From positions 124,001-188,000 of the forward strand of contig JAODTK010001999.1 of assembly GCA_026419785.1 (NCBI GenBank): a stretch of 64,000 nt of DNA. The letters are read 5' to 3'. The notes below the pieces were generated by a model, which saw nothing but the letters and a program-made list of their open reading frames with translations, was not told the DNA's origin and made no database searches. Below are positions 56,553 through 64,000 of this stretch, in pieces; the stretch's first letter is position 1; each line of letters opens with the position of its first letter. The position numbers and the translations under genes were made by a program. Source of the DNA: Sclerodactyla briareus (lineage: Eukaryota; Echinodermata; Holothuroidea; Dendrochirotida; Sclerodactylidae).

Positions 56553-59085
56553 GAATTCTGTCTTGTCTAGCAGGTGTCTAGTAAGGCGTCAAATGGGCAG
56601 GGTATTTAGACAATGAACGCCTTCTTAGTTAGGCGATCGCAAATTAGAATATCAGGTTTTCTATGTTGGACGCAAACGCGAAAATACATAATACTCAGGT
56701 AGTTCAATGTGAAGACGCTGATTTGCACTGTTTTCCAACATCTTGGAAAAACAGTTCAAAATTGGTATATGAAAATGTTGGTTCTCTCCTCCGAAATTTC
56801 GCAATTTTGATCATTCCAATCGCCTTATTTTGGAAGAAAACGTGTGTCTTCTGACTACCGGTATTCATTGCACTTGGAAGCTTGACCATAGTCGGCCTCT
56901 AGTTTCCAACTGGAGATATTTACGAAAAACATATATGGCTAGTTTGTTACCTATGCCCATGGGTTGCACATTAATGTTCATGATTCCCGTCCGACAATTG
57001 CAAAAACAGACTACAACAGATCACGAAACGGCTGCCAAAGTTAATTGTAATTGTAATGGCCGTATTATGAATGAGTTCAAAGGGGGAGACATATCGACCA
57101 CCGGGCAAGAACAACAGCATAACATAATTGACCAGATTATTAGTGTTTCGGATTGAGGCTCTGGTCGAAGGGAGGGTACCAGTGGTGTGCGCATTGTGGG
57201 ATAGGCATGAAGCGGTGTAAGGGAGTAGATATGATAGGTTGAAGTGTTCGAGAGTTCGCACCCCGTAAGGCGTAATATGTTCCCAGGCATGGTAGACAGA
57301 TGCTCTTTTCTAACATCCCTCATTTCATGACCATTATTCATTTTTGGGAAGCGACATTCATCAAGTTCCCATATCGAGGATCTTCGAGTCTTCTTCATTC
57401 CTGACACTAACCAAAGACGCTTGAATGAGATTGGATAGGCTGGGATTCCATAGAATGCGTAGGCGTGTCCGGCTGGTACGTGAAAATCAATACGGTTATA
57501 CGGAAACGAATGTCTGTTTCGGGAGAAGAAAACACTGTAAAGCTATTCGAAAGACCATAAATGAAGCACTATGATATTGACGTTGCTTGGGCTTTTTTAA
57601 AAGATATTCCCCTAGAAATTCAATACGCGGTGGCTACTCCTCCGTCTAAGCATTGGTTCATTTGCCCTTTTCGCCTATTCAGTGTTCATTTGAATGAATT
57701 TTTCACCTCCGTGAAACAACATGATCTTTCACACTAATACAACATATTCAGACACGCTCTCTCTCGCTCACGTGGGGTCTCGTTCTTCGTGCGTACCGGG
57801 ACCCAGGCATACGCATCGTATGGAATCCTCATTATTCATGTTGATTATTGTTCCGAACCACAAAAAGATACGAGGCCTGCGCATTTGATAGCTGGATATC
57901 AGGGTCTGATCATTAGTCGTATAACAATCCATCATTCCTATATTCATTATCGGAACGTTTTCAGATGTCGGCCCATTCGCATTGATGGCTGATCAAGGTA
58001 TTTTCGCTCCGTTTCTCTGAATGATTTTATTTTACTTAGCTATGATTTCCAAAGATCGTATTCGTATTTGAAAAATCGCCAGTTTACCTGAACTGAGCGG
58101 GGGCTCGTGTTCGAATAGTTGTTCGATTTAGGTCACATGATAGATTTTGGTTCCACAGAAGCAAAAAATCATAAATGAAGGCAAACCAACGTTGAATAGG
58201 CGAAATAAGCACATGTATCAGTGCGTATGCGGATGCGTATCACCGCAAATGAATTCTATGGAATATCTTCCTTAAGAAGCCAAACAACGACAATATGCAT
58301 GGGCTGCTGCCTTTTTATGGTCTTTTCGCTACACTTATAGTCTTTTCACTCCTGAAACAAACGTTCGTTTTCGTAAATATACATACATTAAATTCACATC
58401 CAGCCCGGATACGCATACGCAACAATGCAATCACAGCCTAACCTTCACCCAATGAAAACATTCAGTTTGTCCCCATCTCGTAAATAATAGCTTTGATTCA
58501 TGGAATACACACCTTGATTTAGGATCACACAGAGTGATTGTATCCAGATCGTGAATCCCGAATTTAATCTACTAAAACTATACTCGACTCCACAATCATA
58601 TGCAAACACAAGGTAGTAGATTCCTTCTGAGACCCAGGTCAGCTATTTTTTCCCAACGCTATAAGAATTCACTTGGTTTCGTATTCTGTTTTTGGTTCGG
58701 ATTTTCCATTCTCTTCCTGCTCCGAACAGCCCGAGGACATGAATCTGATCTCTCTAATCATCCTGGCAGCAGCAATTTCCCCCAATTCACCAGGTCCCAT
58801 CGAACGTGAATAGAAACGGGGGAATGGGGGAAAGGTTGCCTCAGCTTTCATGGTTATAGTTTGTTCGGTAACTTTGGAAGGAGCGACTGGCACAGAAAGT
58901 TAAACGGTCGACAGCACTACATCGCGATGCCAGTCGGTAAACGCTCACAAGGCGCATTATCCAGGCATTAGGTCAGACGATGAACATGGGCTATGCTACT
59001 TCGAAGGGCACTCTGGATCTTAGGCCTACCGGTTCAAATATAGATAGGCGAGAAAAACGAGGGGCCACAGGGTTCACTCTTATAT
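56553..59085. other. spacer, no gene seen
   Basis: Frames of 60-128 codons at 56.6-57.4 kb overlap on both strands and show no motif. Confidence 0.4.
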
Positions 59086-59087
59086 CC

Positions 59088-59156
59088 CATTTTTTTGTTT
59101 TTTTTTTTTTTTTCCCCATTTCTTTTAACATTTTTTTTTTTTTCTTTTTTTTTTAT
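59088..59156. repeat. T-rich tract
   Basis: Several runs of 9-15 T separated by short C/A interruptions. Possibly the poly-A tail of a minus-strand retro-insertion, but no body is recognised beside it. Confidence 0.8.
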
Positions 59157-62100
59157 ATATGCTCGGAGATTCGTTTGATTCGTTCTTAGTACTTAGCTTC
59201 GTTCTTGGTCAGCGAGAGGATATCAATCAAATCGAAACTAAATAACTGAGTATTGTTATGACTTTTCGACCCTAGTCCCATGGAGAATAGTCCACTCTTA
59301 CTTGTGCATGATCGATCTTCATGTTTGAATAGTTTAGCCACTGCGACAAGAGGGACTGACATGCAGTGCCAGCTATAAGGCAGGAACGCCGTATGAATAG
59401 ACTATCAAGCTTGTTTTCAAGCCGTCTACGGGATTCCTCTGAAAAACTAACATTTGCCGGCGGGTAGACCGCCATCGTGTATATCCCCACATTTGAGCAA
59501 CCAGTGGCGACTATGTCAATCTCATTGAATCAGCGTCATGAGCCTAAGTTGTGGTGTGCGTTTTGTCAAACGTTTGCTATAGGCCTAAGGTTCTCCAAGT
59601 TTGTGACAGGCCAAGTCCAAACGATCTCGATGTTCTGAAACATGCACAGTAGCGGATACAGAGGGGGAGGGGGGCAGGGAGGGTCCGGACCCCCCCCCTT
59701 TTGGTTCAGAGCTTTTCAAAACACTAATGCACTCTACTAATAATGTGGTTTCCAGATGGCTCCTAGGGAGTCGCCCCTACTCTCCCCGCTATGTGTTGTC
59801 ATATGTGCTGAATGGAGCTATTATGTTCTCACCTCATACTGCAAAGGTCCCACGGGCAAATATGTGAGTATGGCACGCATCCATCTTTGCTTATATAGCA
59901 ACGTATCTTCATTCACCTCAATGCTTACACATAGGCCCCTTCTACATCTCAGAAAACCCAACCTGAGTTGAATTTCTCTTTTGGGTTTATAGGGTTAATA
60001 CCTAGTAGCATAACAATGGGCGTGTATAGGTGAGAAAACATGCAAACAATATTCAACACTAAATGATGAGTGCTTTGAGTGATGGAAAGTTTATTTAAGA
60101 TTGTATATGCCGACCTTTCCATCAACATTCTGTGAGTTCTCGCGCTATGCGCGAATGTGGTGTATGTGCGAGTCATTAGAATTTCCAGCCCCTTGAACGG
60201 TGGACAAGTGAACTGGCCGATCGGCCGGTTCACGGACATAAAATCAAGCCGCTTCTCCCCAAGGGAGCATCTCGGGACCAGTGGGAAATTGCCTTGAAGT
60301 GGGTCAATTGTACTGGGAACGGAATTTCGAACGTGAAACTCGAAACATCGACGGTGGAGAGGCTAATACTTGACAAAATGAAATGTCTGGAGGAAATATT
60401 ATGGGATACATATATTTTTGTCAGAAAAATTCCACGGGAAACGTAAAATACGGATCATCGGCATCGGCCGACAACGAAAATATTTCACAACGATCACTTT
60501 TCAAACTTTGAACGGATTTCATATAAACTTTGAGTCTGTCGTATTCAGTCGAAATTGAACAGATTCTGATCATTGAAACGTTAATTTCAGTCTATATTTG
60601 CCAGCGATCCGAGTTCGACAATGAAAATGAGAGAATGTGAATAATTCAATCATTTCATTTTGATAAAATAACTTCCCAGTTCGCAGTAGAAACCACAAGA
60701 AAGTGGCAACCTGTCGTTAGGAGGAGTGCATTAGCTATGTCACTCGGTTCAGGGGCGAGTTCTGTAGGTCCCAGGTCCGCTTTCACGACCGTGGCTCATC
60801 AGCTCATGGAGAAGTATATAAGGTCGTATGTGAGTGTGTAAATTCAGTACGCATGGACCTATACCAGCTCTTTGTTTACATATGCCGTGACTTGATGCAC
60901 ACAACTTTTAAACGAATTGGCGGAGGTGGGATATTTCGAACCAATGCCAGGGAAAGGAACTAACTAACATAGCACCAAATTCGCAGCTTAGGCACGAGGG
61001 AAAATGCAGAATTATTTCCAAAATAGAGAGAGTGTGGAAGTGTGCTATCTCGCACCAAATTGCATCTAAGACCATCTGGAGATGCTCTCTAATGAAAGAC
61101 TTAAAATTTAAATCCGAAGGAAAAATTTAAAATTAAATAAAATTTGAATACCTTAAAAATCTGTGCTCCCAAGCGTGCTTTCAGATTTAAAATCATCAGC
61201 GAGCAAGTAAATCTAATAGATTAGAATTTTACCCAACAGAGGCCCCGGGAATGTCATGTGGGAATACTTCGATACAAAAATATTCGCCTTCCGGTAATAA
61301 CGGTGTATGCAGTAACTCTTTCGCGCGACGATCTTTTGCTGAAGCCCGAAGTTTGATGTTGTTGATCCGTAAGAAAAACATGTCAGACCTACAACAGTCT
61401 GTGAATTCAGGAGGCTCAAGGTTTCGAGTTTTTTCTCTACTCGCGGGTAAGTGGTTAAGCATGAAAACTAATAAATTGATTTTCCCAGCAATATGTGAAA
61501 TTTGTTTCCATTATCGTACAGTACGATAGGCTTACACTGTTGGTATGTTGTTCGCTATATGTCATGTAACACAGGTAGGCATAACAGCAGAATGTGTGGT
61601 GAGGCAAGGCACGGTGTGTGTTTAAGCCAGAGCACCAGATGGCCAAAACGTCCATGACCAGCATTAGCCATGCAAAATTGACCATTTTGAATCTAACAAG
61701 CCGTATGTTTGCCATAATTGACTGATGCCACATGGACCGAGCGGTGCCAAGGCCCAAGCCACTGCCAAATCACAACGTGTGTGGGTACACAACTTTTGGA
61801 ATACTGTAGGCCCAGGTCAGACGCTCTGTAGCAATTTAGAGAGGAACTGTTGTTTTGAAAAGAAATTATATTACTGCCAATAGTTTTGGTGCAAACTGAT
61901 GCTATACAGGTCCTAATTTGCGTAGCAGTAATCATGCTCATTCGAGGAACATTCCGCGATTGCGACACCAGCGATTTTAGACGCTGATGCGTGCTGCAAT
62001 TTGTGAGGGTTTTGGGAAGCTGGTCTTTGGAATTGAGGATTATTTTTTGTACTATGGTACTTACTCATGCCTAGCTTCAGTAAACAGTTCTTATATTTTT

Positions 62101-64000
62101 TTAACATTTCTATGCCTCATTTGAAACGTATCATGGGACCATTGGGCAATTTGTTCAACTACCAGACGCACCCATTAATTCCCAAGGGGGGTAATTTCCC
62201 GTGGTGGTGATGGTATATATTTTATTCATTTCCGCTCAGGAAATATTATCCGAAACTGGATCAATGTAAGAATACAGGCATATGATAAGAACATGGTTTA
62301 CGTCACATGCACATAGATAATCTTTGTGTGGGAAGGATTGATGACACCATGACAGTCACTACCAAAAGTAAATTAGTACAAACAATAAATTCTAAGGTAA
62401 AATATGCCGACAGGATCATACTCCTATTTCACAAAATTGTTTTCTACTGTACATTAGTAGCATGGTTAATGGATGGGTCGGTTAACTCTTTTTGCGGAAA
62501 CAACTCCTATAGGGATGTGGGCGAGTAACAATTTATTGAATAATCGATTGAAATTGGATAATAGTCGATTACTGAAAACACAGCCTAAATAATTGGAAGT
62601 TGCAATGAATGAAATGAAAGTCGGCACGTACATCTTTTGTTTTTCAACAGTTGTCTTGACAAAACAAACAAGCATTGAAATTGTGATCTGTGCTCCTACC
62701 GTACTATGCGAGCACGGTTATTGACAATCTCAAGAAAAGGAGCGGGCGGGGATGGTAATTTAGTTTATTTTTCACTTGGCCTGATTTGAATGTTTCTGCT
62801 GTACCCGCACCCAATCCGAAACCATACACACACTACCGCCTACCTTGCATTTCTCTCCCATCTCTGTTAAATTAACAATACACTCATTCTTCTTTCAGGG
62901 GCTGGCGAATCTGTACAACTTTTTCGAAATCTTCCGGGTGGCACGGTATTTGTTGCTGCTTTATAGAATGCTAAAAATAAAGTGCTTCCCTGGATTCCTG
63001 CATTCCCAGGCCAGCCTTGAATTCCTAAATGGCCGAAACTGCTCACAAAAATGCAATCATCATGCTGTTCCCCTATCAAAAATATTTGACGGACCTCCTT
63101 AAGCCCACCCCAGGTACACGTTATTACGGGTATGATGAATCGGTGGGTTGTGCACTGGCCCCAACCGTGATTGGTTCCCTGCTTGAATATTATTTGATCA
63201 GTCCTATTTCAGCTTCTCCGTGCAACGGAGCGTATTATCTGCCCGGCTACATTGGGCGTGGCTTGCAATATACCATACTGTACTGCGCGCGAGGGCAATA
63301 TTCATGATACTTTTTGTGATGGGGGGAACTGGGGATTCAGCTGACTGGTACCTGTATTCTTTGTACCTGGATTGATCAGCCCTTGTTGAATGCCGACTGG
63401 GTTGGATTTAATTGATAACCAACCACGCCAAATACCCATACTACAGTAATATTTGAAAGGACGTGCGTGGAAATAGATGCTCACAGTGCAGTTAAAAACG
63501 CCCCACAAAGTGAGTAGTAGAACACCCATTTTGTGGAATTTTTTCAGCATTGTTATAAATCGCAAACTGGTACGTGTGATGATTATCATATCATCTTTTG
63601 GGAACAATCAATCGACTAAATTTGTTGGCAACAAATTAATTGTGATAACACAGCCCTTTTCCATAATGCAATGATGAACGATGTTTGACTTAGACAACCT
63701 GCAAATATTTTTCGTTTGCTATTGGAATGAACAGTATTGCACATGATTTTTCCAATTAGCTTTTGACAGAGGTATAATCGTCATAGTGGGCGGGGGGGTA
63801 GCTGATTTTCGTACGTTTCTAAGAGAAGAATGGAAGTCTGCAGATGTTTTGTTACTTTAAAAAAAAAATGAAAGTAGATGTTGTTATTGCACACATAAAA
63901 TGAATGCTTATTTTGGTAGTCCAACTATGCAATATTGGGCAATCGGAACTTCCCATAATTTCTCACATGAATACAAGTACTGTTTTGAAAAATGTGACAT
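59157..64000. other. spacer, no gene seen
   Basis: A G-run occurs near 59,662 and another near 63,790. An AG at 62,899 opens a 60-codon frame (GLANLYNFFEIFRVARYL...), but no partner exon or known motif supports it. Nothing else recognised. Confidence 0.4.

Noticed and set aside
62867..63079. Minus-strand GHLGIQGWPGNAGIQGST, collagen-like Gly-X-Y for six triplets
   Set aside because: Only six triplets, no neighbouring collagen exon and no 45/54-base exon structure.

Overview
The window reads as nuclear DNA of a multicellular animal with introns, most likely a marine invertebrate. No open frame exceeds 165 codons. Recognisable coding pieces are short exons of 60-160 bases with GT/AG borders. 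The rest is A+T-rich, repeat-laden spacer with simple repeats, tRNA-derived SINEs, LINE scraps and many G- or C-runs of 9-20 bases. The repeat style (SINEs whose body reads roughly 'taccaaagacttt..aatggtacctgttgcc', G-run-headed repeats, and a family containing 'gtacatgaaccctattgttttgggg') recalls echinoderm and other marine deuterostome genomes. I infer that from memory of repeat style, so it is not a firm identification.

The main genic signal is on the + strand at 24.0-37.7 kb: an array of exons encoding saposin-like (SapB-type) domains. Each six-cysteine domain is split over three exon modules. Module A carries the first CxxC. Module B carries the middle, typically CxxCPYxxxCxxFFxxLPE. Module C carries the last pair, CxxLGxC. 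At least eight domains can be traced. Some exons are intact (24,613; 25,865; 35,415; 35,650; 35,906; 37,586). Most others keep their splice sites but carry single-base indels. In three places modules C and A sit in one uninterrupted exon, whereas elsewhere they are separated by an intron. A second copy of the 37.6 kb exon end, 53 of 54 bases identical, lies inside a repeat at 41.5 kb.

A second gene of unknown family is represented at 52,978 (first exon with ATG in good context) and 54,624 (phase-compatible second exon). A damaged copy of its first exon lies about 36 kb upstream at 16,721.

Layout. 0-0.6 kb: LINE ORF2 end, +. 1.9-2.2 kb: (TA)n. 3.6-5.8 kb: G-run repeats. 6.1-6.4 kb: foldback element. 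8.2-8.35 kb: short inverted-repeat element. 10.5-10.8 kb: SINE. 13.4-13.6 kb: simple repeats. 16.1-16.9 kb: perfect hairpin and broken first exon. 17.2-18.8 kb: G-run repeats and a polypyrimidine tract. 19-23.7 kb: two blocks of an interspersed repeat. 24-37.7 kb: saposin array, interrupted at 31.7-34.7 kb by a SINE, a large inverted repeat and a minisatellite. 38-44 kb: repeats, SINEs and the duplicated exon piece. 44.3-44.7 kb: second LINE type. 45-52 kb: mostly spacer with two local tandem duplications. 53-54.8 kb: unknown gene. 55-56.2 kb: LINE ORF2 end, - strand. 56.2-64 kb: simple repeats and spacer. No CRISPR array, rRNA or functional tRNA was seen.

The exon modules presumably work together as one secreted or lysosomal multi-saposin precursor. 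The frequent indels leave open whether this is an expressed gene read through a noisy assembly or an array partly decayed to pseudogene.
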